A DNA stretch of 64,000 bases from Ralstonia sp. NFACC01 (lineage in GTDB: Bacteria > Pseudomonadota > Gammaproteobacteria > Burkholderiales > Burkholderiaceae), in assembly GCF_900115545.1 (NCBI RefSeq), contig NZ_FOWV01000001.1, positions 682,001-746,000 of the forward strand. Direction: 5' to 3'. The translations under genes and the position numbers were made by a program. Every line of letters starts with the position of its first letter. Position 1 is the stretch's first letter. Positions 37,793 to 46,201 of the stretch are shown here, in pieces. The notes below the pieces were generated by a model, which made no database searches, had not been told where the DNA came from, and was given only the letters and a program-made list of their open reading frames with translations.

Positions 37793-38629
37793 TCAGGCCA
37801 CGGCCTTGGCGGCGGCCCGCCCCCGCAGCCACTCAAACGTCAACAGCAGACACGTCGAAAACACAATCAGAATCGTCGCCAGCGCCGCAATCGTCGGCGA
37901 GATGTTTTCGCGAATCCCGGTAAACATTTGGCGCGGCAGCGTCACCTGATCGGCCCCCGCTAGGAAGAGCGTCGCCACCACTTCATCAAACGACGTGGCA
38001 AACGCAAACAGCGCCCCGGAAATCACGCCCGGTGCGATGACGGGCAGAGTGATGCGGAAGAACGTCATGACCGGGTTCGCACCCAGCGACAAGCTCGCCC
38101 GCACGAGGTTGTGATTGAAGCCCTGCAGCGTCGCCAGCACGGTCGTCACCACAAAGGGCACGCCCAGCGCCGCATGCGCGAGGATCAGCCCGATATACGT
38201 GTTGGCCAGCCCCAGCGGTGCAAAGAACAGATACATGCCCACGCCGACCACCACCACCGGCACGATCATCGGCGACACCAGCACTGCCATCAGCAGGCCC
38301 TTGCCACGGAAGTCGGCCTTGTTCAGCCCGATGGCGGCCAGCGTGCCCAGCACCGTTGCCACGATCGTGGCGGCGGGCGCAACGATGAAACTGTTCTTGG
38401 CGGCCATGCGCCATTCGTCTGACGTGACGAGGTTCTGATACCAGCGCAGCGAATAGCTCGGGATGGGGTACGAGAGGAACGTGCTCGATGAGAACGACAG
38501 CGGCACGATCACCAGCACCGGCAGCACAAGGTAGAGCAGCGTTAGCACGGCCAGGCCGCGTAGCGAGAAGTACCAGATGCGTTCAATGAGCGAGGTGTGC
38601 GGGGCAAACATCGGTTTGGCGAGTTTCAT
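37793..38629 (-). CDS. Spermidine/putrescine-type ABC permease (PotC-like)
   Basis: A 278-residue inner-membrane permease with about six TM segments and the cytoplasmic EAA loop (ASLSLGANPVMTFFRITLPVIAPG, residues ~175-198) that contacts the ATPase. The N-terminal hydrophobic stretch and the closing GRAAAKAVA tail fit PotC/YdcV-type proteins. It is the last gene of a four-gene minus-strand operon (ATPase, binding protein, permease, permease), 15 bases after the partner permease. Substrate is a polyamine or a related cation by family resemblance only. Confidence 0.88.
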   Translation of the reverse strand: MKLAKPMFAPHTSLIERIWYFSLRGLAVLTLLYLVLPVLVIVPLSFSSSTFLSYPIPSYSLRWYQNLVTSDEWRMAAKNSFIVAPAATIVATVLGTLAAIGLNKADFRGKGLLMAVLVSPMIVPVVVVGVGMYLFFAPLGLANTYIGLILAHAALGVPFVVTTVLATLQGFNHNLVRASLSLGANPVMTFFRITLPVIAPGVISGALFAFATSFDEVVATLFLAGADQVTLPRQMFTGIRENISPTIAALATILIVFSTCLLLTFEWLRGRAAAKAVA

Positions 38630-38644
38630 GGTCGATGTTCTCCG

Positions 38645-39913
38645 TTAGCCGACACGAACCTTGGGTCGCGTAAAGCGGCCGTACACCGCGTACAGCACGA
38701 GCGTGGCCAACAACAGGAGCGCACCCAGCGCGCAGGCCATGCCCCAGTTGATGGTGACGTTGGTGAAGTAGGCCACGTAGTAGCTGACCATCTGATCGTT
38801 CGGCCCGCCCAGCAGCGCGGGGGTGATGTAGTAACCGAGTGCGAGGATGAACACCAGCAGCGCACCGGCACCGATGCCTGGATACGTCTGCGGTACGTAC
38901 ACGCGCCAGAACGCGGCAAACGGATGGCTGCCCAGCGACACGGCCGCGCGCTGGTATGTGGGCGGGATCGACTTCATCACGCTGTACAGCGGCAGGATCA
39001 TGAACGGCAGCAGGATGTGCGTCATCGAGATGTACACACCCACGCGGTTGAACAGCAGCCCCAGCGGCTCCTTGATGATGCCGAGGTCCATCAGCCCGTG
39101 GTTGATGAGGCCTTCGGTCTGCAGCAGCACGATCCACGCTGCCACGCGCACAAGGATGGACGTCCAGAACGGGATGAGCACCATCACCATGACCAGATTG
39201 GCACGACGCTCCGGCAGCGAGGCGATCCAGTACGACAGCGGGTAGCCGAGCAGCAGGGCGAACACCGTCACCATTGCGCTGATGACGAAGGTGCGGATGA
39301 ACACCGTCACGTAGATCTGCTCGTCGGGGTCGGTCGCTTCGATATGGCCGAAGGCATCTTGCCGGTGGTCCAGCGCGGCCAGCAGGTAGAACGGCGACGT
39401 GCGGCTGCTGTTCTTCGCGATGGCCTGCCAGTACGAGACATCGCCCCAGCGCTCGTCGACTTCGAGCAGCTTGGCACGGGTCTGGCCGGGCGTCAGCGCC
39501 AATGGCTTGCCGTTGTCATCAGCCAGCGGCATGGCGCGCGCCGTCTTGGCGACCAGCGAGCGGAAGCCCGGAATTTCAGTGTTGAGGCGGCGGGCCAGTG
39601 CGCCCATCGCTTCACCTTCGCTCACGATCGTGAGGTCTGCGGCAAGCGCGGCATAGGCGGCGTCGGCCGGCGGGCTCTTGCGGTCCCAGTCTTTCAGGGC
39701 GATACCCGTCTTGGGCAGCGCATCGGCCACCTCGGGGTTCTGCACGGCGCGCGTGAGCAGGGCGCCGATCGGCACGACAAAAATGAGCAGCAGGAAGATG
39801 GCGAGCGGCGCCACCAGCGCCAGCGCCATGGCACGCCTGCGCGCCTCAGCGCTCTTCAATTCGCGTTTGAGTTTGGCCGTCGAATCAGGAACCGATTCAG
39901 CCGCGATCGTCAT
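38645..39913 (-). CDS. Spermidine/putrescine-type ABC permease (PotB-like) with large periplasmic insert
   Basis: A 422-residue permease, far longer than the ~285 residues of PotB. The additional length is an N-terminal charged segment and a hydrophilic stretch of about 130 residues between the first TM helix (LVAPLAIFLLLIFVVPIGALL) and the second (TFVISAMVTVFALLLGYPL), which should lie in the periplasm. The remaining part is a standard binding-protein-dependent permease with the EAA loop AAVSLGSHPFAAFWRVYVPQTYPG. The ATG at 39913 is used; an upstream TTG at 39922 is possible. It probably pairs with the following PotC-like subunit. Confidence 0.86.
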   Translation of the reverse strand: MTIAAESVPDSTAKLKRELKSAEARRRAMALALVAPLAIFLLLIFVVPIGALLTRAVQNPEVADALPKTGIALKDWDRKSPPADAAYAALAADLTIVSEGEAMGALARRLNTEIPGFRSLVAKTARAMPLADDNGKPLALTPGQTRAKLLEVDERWGDVSYWQAIAKNSSRTSPFYLLAALDHRQDAFGHIEATDPDEQIYVTVFIRTFVISAMVTVFALLLGYPLSYWIASLPERRANLVMVMVLIPFWTSILVRVAAWIVLLQTEGLINHGLMDLGIIKEPLGLLFNRVGVYISMTHILLPFMILPLYSVMKSIPPTYQRAAVSLGSHPFAAFWRVYVPQTYPGIGAGALLVFILALGYYITPALLGGPNDQMVSYYVAYFTNVTINWGMACALGALLLLATLVLYAVYGRFTRPKVRVG

Positions 39914-39955
39914 GGTGTTCAATGCTGCCTCGCCATCGCTACGGGAATTCGTCCG

Positions 39956-39988
39956 GCGGATGCCTTGCCATAGGGCGAGGGCATCCGC
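39956..39988. other. Intercistronic hairpin between binding protein and permeases
   Basis: GCGGATGCC...GGCATCCGC extends inward to a stem of about 14 pairs (one bulge, one wobble) with an ATAG loop, and has no T tract. It lies between the binding-protein stop and the first permease, where REP-like hairpins commonly stabilise the upstream message and reduce permease expression. Confidence 0.6.
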
Positions 39989-40016
39989 GCGGTCACTGCG
40001 TTACACCGCTATGCGG

Positions 40017-41057
40017 TTACTTCGAAGCCCACGAGGCGAAGCGCTGCTCCAGCTCGTCGCCGTGGTCGGTCCAGAACTGCAGGTTCTGCAGCACGGCGTT
40101 CTTGGCGTTCTCCGGCGAGTTCGGCATGTTGGCCTGCGTCTTCGCGTCGAGCGCCTTGATGGCCGCTACGTTGGCCGGGCCGTAGGCGATGTGCTTGGCG
40201 TATTCCTGCTGCGGCTTCTGCGACAGCGTGTAGGCGATGTACTGCTCGGCCAGCGCCTTGTTGGGCGTGCCCTTGGGGATGGCCCAGTAGTCCAGGTCGT
40301 AGATGCTGCCGTTCCAGACCACCTTCAGGTTCTTGCCTTCGCGCTGCGCGGCGTCGATGCGGCCATTGAACGCGGTGGACATCACCACGTCACCAGCCAC
40401 CAGGAACTGCGGCGGCTGCGCGCCGGCTTCCCACCACTGGATGTTCGCCTTGAGCTGGTCGAGCTTCTTGAACGCGCGGTTCTGGCCGTCCTTGGTGGCC
40501 AGCACCTTGTACACGTCCTTGACTGGCACGCCGTCGGCCATCAATGCGAATTCGAGGTTGCCGCGTGCACCCTTGCGCATGCCGCGCTTGCCCGGGAATT
40601 TCTTCACGTCCCAGAAATCGGCCCAGCCGGTGGGGGCAGTCTTGAGCTTGTCGGCGTTGTACGCCATCGCGGTCGACCACACGAAGAAGCCCACGCCGCA
40701 GGTGCTCGGCGACTCGGGGATCAGATCGCTCTTCTTGGCGATCTTGCTCCAGTCGAGCTTCTCGAACAGGCCTTCATCGCAGCCGCGGCCGATGTCGCCC
40801 GATTCCACTTCCACCACGTCCCAGTTGACGTGCTTGGCTTCGACCATGGCCTTGATCTTGGCCTGCTCGCCGTTGTACTCGACCACGGTGACCTTGTTGC
40901 CGGTCTGCGCCTCGAATGGCTTGTTGAAGGCGGCCTTCTGCGCGTCGCCATTGGCGCCGCCGAAGTTGACGACGGTGATTTCTGCAGCATGCGCGCCGAA
41001 TGCAATGGCGAACGCGCCGGCAAGCATGCTCAAGCGCGTCTTTGCGATGTGTTTCAT
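40017..41057 (-). CDS. Polyamine-type ABC solute-binding protein (PotD/PotF-like)
   Basis: A 346-residue periplasmic binding protein with a signal peptide (MLAGAFAIAFGAHA-AE) and the family start AEITVVNFGGANGDAQKAAF. The C-terminal half contains IPKGTPNKALAEQYIAYTLS and the terminal QRFASW, as in PotD/PotF and related extracellular family 1 proteins. It captures the transporter's substrate in the periplasm. The ATG at 41057 has AGGAG upstream; the longer frame to 41132 overlaps the ATPase gene and is rejected. It lies 71 bases after the ATPase gene and is followed by a hairpin and the permeases. Confidence 0.9.
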   Translation of the reverse strand: MKHIAKTRLSMLAGAFAIAFGAHAAEITVVNFGGANGDAQKAAFNKPFEAQTGNKVTVVEYNGEQAKIKAMVEAKHVNWDVVEVESGDIGRGCDEGLFEKLDWSKIAKKSDLIPESPSTCGVGFFVWSTAMAYNADKLKTAPTGWADFWDVKKFPGKRGMRKGARGNLEFALMADGVPVKDVYKVLATKDGQNRAFKKLDQLKANIQWWEAGAQPPQFLVAGDVVMSTAFNGRIDAAQREGKNLKVVWNGSIYDLDYWAIPKGTPNKALAEQYIAYTLSQKPQQEYAKHIAYGPANVAAIKALDAKTQANMPNSPENAKNAVLQNLQFWTDHGDELEQRFASWASK

Positions 41058-41128
41058 TCCTGGCTCCTCTTTTTGGCGTGTGGGTACAACGTGTGGTCTT
41101 GGCATGCGGGCAGGGCTGCCCGCGTGCG

Positions 41129-42217
41129 TCATGCAAAAACGCGCAGGTGTTCCGGTGCGAACTCAAGCTGGATCGGTGCGCCCGGCGCGAAGCCTTCGAG
41201 CGCGCGCGTGCCGAGCGGCACCTTCACAAAACATTCGGGCTGATCGGGCAGGGCGCAGCGCATGCGCACGTGGTCGCCAAAGTAGACGAGGCCGCGTGTC
41301 TGGCCCTGCAACGCATTGCCGGCAGCGGAGGCGCCCTCGGCCAGGCGCATGCGCTCGGGCCGGATGCAGCCAGTGGCGGTGGCACCCACATTGGCGCCGG
41401 CAATATTGCGGCCCATGATGCGGGCGCCGTCGTTGAGCTGCAGTTCGCAGTAGTCGCCTTCGACGCGGGTGACGGTGCCGCGCAGCGTGTTGCTGTCGCC
41501 GATGAAGTTGGCGACGAACTCGTTGCAGGGGCGTTCGTAGAGGCTATCTACCGTGTCGAGCTGCTGCACGATGCCCTTGTCGAATACGGCCACGCGGTCG
41601 GACATGGTGAGCGCCTCGCCCTGATCGTGCGTCACGTAGACGAAGGTCACGCCCAGCTTTTCGTGTAGGGATTTCAGCTCGTACTGCATGTGTTCGCGCA
41701 GTTGCTTGTCGAGTGCACCCAGTGGTTCGTCCATCAGCACGAGCTTGGGCTCGAACACCAGCGCGCGCGCCAGTGCAATGCGCTGCTGCTGGCCGCCCGA
41801 GAGCTGCGCCGGGTAGCGCTTGGCAAAGCCTTCCATGCGGACCATCTGCAGGGCCTTGTGCACGCGGTCTGCACGCTCGCTGGCGGGGATTTTGCGCACC
41901 GTCAGCGGGTATTCCACGTTCTGCGCCACCGTCAGGTGCGGAAACAGCGCGTAGTTCTGGAACACCATGCCGATGTTGCGCTTGTGCGGCGGCACGTTGT
42001 TGAGCAGGGCGCCTTCCAGGCGGATCTCGCCGCCGGTCGGAAATTCGAACCCGGCCAGCATCATCAGGCACGTGGTCTTGCCCGAGCCGGAGGGGCCGAG
42101 CAGGGTCAGGAACTCACCCTGGTAGATGTCCAGGTCCAGATGCTTGACCACGAGGGTCTCGCCGTCATACGTCTTACGTACACCGCGAAAGCTGACGATC
42201 ACGTCGTCGGTCTTCAT
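41129..42217 (-). CDS. Polyamine-type ABC transporter ATPase (PotA-like)
   Basis: A 362-residue importer ATPase: Walker A GPSGSGKT near residue 39, Q-loop VFQNYALFPHLTV, signature LSGGQQQRIALARAL, Walker B LVLMDEPLGALD, His switch VTHDQGEALTMSDR, and a C-terminal TOBE regulatory domain of about 120 residues. It energises uptake by the binding protein and permeases downstream. The ATG at 42217 is preceded by GGAGG with an eight-base spacer; the frame from 42232 starts inside that site. It is the first gene of the operon. Confidence 0.93.
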   Translation of the reverse strand: MKTDDVIVSFRGVRKTYDGETLVVKHLDLDIYQGEFLTLLGPSGSGKTTCLMMLAGFEFPTGGEIRLEGALLNNVPPHKRNIGMVFQNYALFPHLTVAQNVEYPLTVRKIPASERADRVHKALQMVRMEGFAKRYPAQLSGGQQQRIALARALVFEPKLVLMDEPLGALDKQLREHMQYELKSLHEKLGVTFVYVTHDQGEALTMSDRVAVFDKGIVQQLDTVDSLYERPCNEFVANFIGDSNTLRGTVTRVEGDYCELQLNDGARIMGRNIAGANVGATATGCIRPERMRLAEGASAAGNALQGQTRGLVYFGDHVRMRCALPDQPECFVKVPLGTRALEGFAPGAPIQLEFAPEHLRVFA

Positions 42218-42737
42218 TGCTGCTTCCTCCATACCATGTCGGTCATCGGGCCTGAGCGCTGTCGGCTGCAGGCGGCATTCGCTGGCTTACGCTCGTGCCG
42301 CCTGTCCTGCCGTTCTCCGATCCGTTCGGGTCGGTCAACATGCCGTGTTGTGACGAATTGTTGATGGACTATAGCGGCTCATTGTTCTGCAAAGTGGACC
42401 CAATCCTGGTTATTTGATGGAGCCATTTTTGGCGGCGCGTCAGGTGTGGCCCACGGGCGTGCGGCCCGTGGCACCACAATAGGGAAAACCCCGGATGCCT
42501 TGCCCGAGCAAGCTCGGCGGTCGATCGTGCCGTCGCGTCGATGTGTTTGAGTTTAGGTCGTATGCCAGCCCGCGTGCGGCGGGCATAACAGAGCGCAGAT
42601 GGAACCAATTTCGGCGGTACCGCGAGCCGGTCAGGGTGCGTGGAAATGGTGCGCCGCCGCGTCACGCAAACGGTGCACGGCGTTGGGGGAAGTGTGCGAG
42701 CCGTGCGAAGACAATGTTGTCGTGCAGCAACCTGCGT
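42218..42737. other. Gene-free region upstream of the polyamine-type operon
   Basis: About 520 bases between the ATPase start and the sensor-kinase stop, both on the minus strand. It should hold the operon promoter; TATAGT (minus strand, 42373-42368) is a possible -10 box. A hairpin, CCACGGGC-GTGCG-GCCCGTGG at 42451-42471, may mark the end of the two-component transcript. The open frames here look like shadows. Confidence 0.45.
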
Positions 42738-44156
42738 TCAGGCGGCCGGCTCTTCAGCCAATGCCAACGCCAGGTAGACGCTTACGGTCAGCCCTCCACC
42801 GGGCGTTTCCGACAGCGCGACCGTGCCGCCATGCAGGCGAGCGATCTCGCGAACGATCGCCAGACCCAGACCGCTGCCGTCGTGGCCTTCCGATGCCGCG
42901 CCGCGATAGAAACGGCCGAAGACCGCATCGCGCTCCGGCACGGCAATGCCGGGGCCATCGTCTTCCACTTGCAGCACGGCTTGCTCGCCGAGCATCGCCA
43001 TCGCCTGACGCTTGACCCGCAGCGTGACGCGCGCGCCGTTTCCGGCGTAGAGGATGGCGTTATCAAGCAGATTGCCGATCAGCTCCTGCAGCCATTGGGG
43101 CTCGCCGGCCACCGTGACGGGTTCGCCTTCAAAGCCGAGATCGACGCCGGATTTGCGCGCGACGGGCGCCAGTTCCAGCGCGACATCGCTGGCCAGTGTG
43201 TCGAGGCGCAGCGGCTGGAGTTGCGGCGCATAGCCGCTGTCGGTCTCCAGGCGGGAGAGCGACAGCAGTTGCTGCACGCCCCGCGCGGCCTGGCGCACGG
43301 TGCCGTGCAAGGGCTCAAGATGGCGGCGGATGCGTTCTCCATCGGGCTCGCGCAGGGCGAGTTCGGATTGCGCCTGGATCACGGCCAGCGGCGTCTTCAA
43401 TTGATGTGCGGCATCGGCAAAGAAGCGCTTGCGGGCTTGCACCATGCGCAGCAGGCGCGCCACATACTGATTGATGGCCTCGACCAGCGGAGCGACTTCT
43501 GCCGGCAAACCCTGCTGCGGAAGCGGGGCAAGCTCATCGGTGCCGCGTCCGGCAACGGTTTCGCTCAGCTGGCGCAGCGGTCGCAAGCCGCGCCGCACAC
43601 CCAGCCAGACGATGCCCACCGCCAGCACCACCAGCAGCACCTCCTGCTGCAATGAGCCGGCCAGAATCTCGTGCGCCAGCGCCTCGCGCGGCTCCAGCGT
43701 TTCGCCCACCAGAAGCCAGATGATCTGCGTCTCGGCCGACTGTGCGTCGCGCACCGGCAGCGGCTGCGCGGCCATGCGCACTTGCATGCCGCGAAACAGC
43801 GTGTCGTAGAAGACAGTGCGATACGGCGTGGGGCGTCGTCCGCCAGGCATGGGCAAATCGTCGTAGCCGGTGAGCGTGCTGCCGCCGGTATCGACAATCC
43901 GGTAGAAGATGCTGCTGCCCGTTTCCGATTCGAGAATGTCCAGTGCGAGATAGGGCAGATCAATGGCGAACTGCTTGTTGCGCAGGCGTACGCCCTCGCG
44001 CATGGCCTTGAGCGACGCTTCGAGCGTACGGTCGAAGGCGGCGTTTGCAGCCGTCATGGCCCGCGCATACGTGAGCCAGGCGTCGAGCGCAAGCAGCCCC
44101 ATCAGCGGTAGCAGCAGCCAGAACGAAAGCTGCCGGCGCAGGGTAAGCGGGCTCAT
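42738..44156 (-). CDS. Sensor histidine kinase, TctE/QseC-like
   Basis: A 472-residue membrane sensor. TM1 (residues ~11-29) and TM2 (~172-188) flank a periplasmic domain of about 140 residues that resembles the two-component sensor N-terminal domain of TctE. A HAMP-like linker follows, then HisKA with phospho-acceptor His251 (FFADAAHQLKTPLAV), the N box NLLDNAILY, and G boxes DDGPGIA and GSGLGLAIV. It phosphorylates the response regulator encoded immediately upstream, with which it overlaps by four bases. In TctE the ligand is a tricarboxylate; here it is unknown. Confidence 0.9.
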   Translation of the reverse strand: MSPLTLRRQLSFWLLLPLMGLLALDAWLTYARAMTAANAAFDRTLEASLKAMREGVRLRNKQFAIDLPYLALDILESETGSSIFYRIVDTGGSTLTGYDDLPMPGGRRPTPYRTVFYDTLFRGMQVRMAAQPLPVRDAQSAETQIIWLLVGETLEPREALAHEILAGSLQQEVLLVVLAVGIVWLGVRRGLRPLRQLSETVAGRGTDELAPLPQQGLPAEVAPLVEAINQYVARLLRMVQARKRFFADAAHQLKTPLAVIQAQSELALREPDGERIRRHLEPLHGTVRQAARGVQQLLSLSRLETDSGYAPQLQPLRLDTLASDVALELAPVARKSGVDLGFEGEPVTVAGEPQWLQELIGNLLDNAILYAGNGARVTLRVKRQAMAMLGEQAVLQVEDDGPGIAVPERDAVFGRFYRGAASEGHDGSGLGLAIVREIARLHGGTVALSETPGGGLTVSVYLALALAEEPAA

Positions 44157-44845
44157 CGGCCTGTGGCCGCCGGCGTGCCGGGCGTGGCTTCCAGCAGATA
44201 CCCGAGCCCGCGCAGCATGACGATGGCCACACCGCTGCCGTCGAGTTTCTTGCGCAAGCGATGCACGTAGATCTCGATGGCATCGGCGTTGACCGATTCA
44301 TTGATGCTGAAGATCTTTTCTGAGATGGCAGCTTTGTTGACGGCGCGGCCATCGCGCAGCATCAGCACCTCCAGCACGGCGCGCTCGCGGCCGGTCAGGG
44401 CGAGCAGTTCGCCATGAAGCGTGAAGGCACCGCTGATGCCGTCGTAGTGCAGCGGGCCGCATTGCAGCTGCGTGCTTTCGTGGCCGTGGCTGCGCCGGAT
44501 AAGCGCTCGGGCGCGGGCTTCGACTTCGGTCAGGTCGAACGGTTTCGCAAGGTAATCGTCAGCCCCGAGGTTCAGGCCGCGCACGCGTTCTTCCACGGCG
44601 CCATGAGCGGTCAGAATCATCACCGGCAGCGGGTTCTTGCGCGCGCGCAGGCGGCGCAGCACTTCCAACCCGTCCAGGCGCGGCAGGCCAATGTCGAGAA
44701 TGGCGAGCGCGTAGTCCTGCGTGGTGAGCAGCAAGTCGGCTGCGTGGCCGTCATGCACGCAATCGACGGTGAAGCCGGCCTGGCTCAGGGCTTCTTCCAG
44801 CGTGCTGGCCAGCTTCAGGTTGTCTTCCACCAACAGGATGCGCAT
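44153..44845 (-). CDS. OmpR-family response regulator, TctD/QseB-like
   Basis: A 230-residue regulator: receiver domain with phospho-acceptor Asp51 (LAILDIGLPR), acidic DN at residues 8-9, Thr near 79 (ILTAHG) and Lys in YLAKPF; then an OmpR-type winged-helix domain (LTGRERAVLEVLMLRDGRAVNKAAI and DAIEIYVHRLRKKL). It is translationally coupled to the sensor. The divergent porin gene, with two direct heptamers 11 bases apart between them, is its most obvious candidate target. Confidence 0.93.
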   Translation of the reverse strand: MRILLVEDNLKLASTLEEALSQAGFTVDCVHDGHAADLLLTTQDYALAILDIGLPRLDGLEVLRRLRARKNPLPVMILTAHGAVEERVRGLNLGADDYLAKPFDLTEVEARARALIRRSHGHESTQLQCGPLHYDGISGAFTLHGELLALTGRERAVLEVLMLRDGRAVNKAAISEKIFSINESVNADAIEIYVHRLRKKLDGSGVAIVMLRGLGYLLEATPGTPAATGR

Positions 44846-44954
44846 ATCGGACGTCTCTCAATCAGCCGCAGAGGAATACAGACATCGCCGCATGTTTTGA
44901 AGCTAGGGAAACCCCCGAGAACGCCGCGACACACTGCGCAATTTCCCGTCAATC

Positions 44955-44972
44955 GAAAGTGAACTGAAAGTG
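44955..44972 (+). promoter_or_regulatory. Tandem direct repeats GAAAGTG, candidate response-regulator site
   Basis: GAAAGTG occurs at 44955-44961 and again at 44966-44972, an 11-base period that places both copies on one face of the helix as in OmpR/PhoB-type sites. TACGAT at 44982-44987 would be a -10 box for the porin, putting the repeats over the -35 position. Confidence 0.5.
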
Positions 44973-45051
44973 CGCCCCTCATACGATCCGTCCCGCCCAA
45001 AGCCCCTGTGACTGGGGCTCTTGCGCAAGGACAACGAATAAGGGAGACCTG

Positions 45052-46125
45052 ATGAACAAGACTTCGATGGCGCTGGCAGTGGTTGCGCTTGCCACCGCCA
45101 CCACGGCCGGTACTGCCGCCGCTCAATCCTCCAACGTGACCCTGTACGGGATCATGGATTCGGGTATCGAGTATGTGAACCACGCCGGCCCGAACGGCGG
45201 CAGCGCCACGCGCCTCGTCTCGGGCGGCAAGAACACGTCGCGCTGGGGCATGCGCGGCACCGAAGACCTGGGCGGCGGCCTGAAGGCCGTGTTCAATCTG
45301 GAAAGCGGTATCGCCATCGACACCGGCAAGCTCGACACCGACAACACGCTGTTCGACCGCCGCGCTGTGGTCGGTCTGGCAGGCGGCTTCGGGCAAGTGG
45401 TGGCAGGTCGCACGTTCACGACCACGTACGACTTCATGCTGCCGTACGACCCGATGGGCTACGCGCCGAACTACTCGTGGGCGACGTCGTCCACGGCAAC
45501 GGGCGACCGCAAGGACGGCCTGTTCTCGCGCGCTTCCAACGCCGTGCGCTATGACGGCACCTTTGGTGGCCTGAAACTTGGCGCCACGGTGGGCTTTGGC
45601 GAGGCAGCCGGCAACTTCAAGAGCAGCTCCAAGTACGACCTGGGCGTCGGCTACAGCGTGGGCGGCTTCTCGGCAGCCGTCACGTGGGATCGCCAGAACG
45701 GCGCGGGCAACAGCACCACGCCGGCAGACACGACCGATTACATCCAGGGCATTCACGCCGGCGCCAGCTACGACTTCGGCGCACTGAAGCTGTTCGCGGG
45801 CTATCGCAACTACAAGCGCGCGTTCACCACGGCCACCGCCAGCCTACGCAGCGATATGTATTGGGCGGGCGCCAGCTACGACGTGACGCCGGCCTTCACG
45901 CTGTATGGCGCGGTGTACAAGCAAAACATCAAGGACGGCACGGATGCCGATCCGATCCTGTTCTCGGTGCGCGGCCAGTACGCGCTGTCCAAGCGCACCA
46001 CGGCGTATCTGTCTGCTGGTTATGCCAAGGCCAAGAACGGCCAGAACGTGAGCCTGTCGCGCGACGTGGTGGGTTATGGCAACAACCAGGTCGGTGTGAC
46101 GGCGGGCCTGCAACACCGCTTCTGA
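45052..46125 (+). CDS. Gram-negative outer-membrane porin
   Basis: A 357-residue trimeric porin of the betaproteobacterial type. A signal peptide (ALATATTAGTAAAQS) is followed by SSNVTLYGIMDSGIEYVNH, the conserved SRWGMRGTEDLGGGLKAVFNLESG block, alternating beta-strand sequence throughout, and the terminal aromatic in AGLQHRF that directs BAM-mediated insertion. It forms a general or anion-selective diffusion channel. GGGAG lies before the ATG at 45052. It is divergent from the two-component genes, suggesting environmental control of outer-membrane permeability. Confidence 0.95.
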   Translation: MNKTSMALAVVALATATTAGTAAAQSSNVTLYGIMDSGIEYVNHAGPNGGSATRLVSGGKNTSRWGMRGTEDLGGGLKAVFNLESGIAIDTGKLDTDNTLFDRRAVVGLAGGFGQVVAGRTFTTTYDFMLPYDPMGYAPNYSWATSSTATGDRKDGLFSRASNAVRYDGTFGGLKLGATVGFGEAAGNFKSSSKYDLGVGYSVGGFSAAVTWDRQNGAGNSTTPADTTDYIQGIHAGASYDFGALKLFAGYRNYKRAFTTATASLRSDMYWAGASYDVTPAFTLYGAVYKQNIKDGTDADPILFSVRGQYALSKRTTAYLSAGYAKAKNGQNVSLSRDVVGYGNNQVGVTAGLQHRF

Positions 46126-46147
46126 TCGACAGATCGCAGTAGCGAAC

Positions 46148-46172
46148 ACGGGCACCTTCGGGTGCCCGTTTT
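46148..46172 (+). terminator. Rho-independent terminator after the porin
   Basis: ACGGGCACC pairs perfectly with GGTGCCCGT around a stable TTCG tetraloop, followed by four T. Confidence 0.88.
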
Positions 46173-46201
46173 GCTGGATCGGCGTGCGGCTCAGCAGGTC
46201 G

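Noticed and set aside
42495-43655. A 386-codon plus-strand frame opposite the sensor kinase
   Set aside because: Antisense to conserved histidine-kinase motifs; bias artefact.
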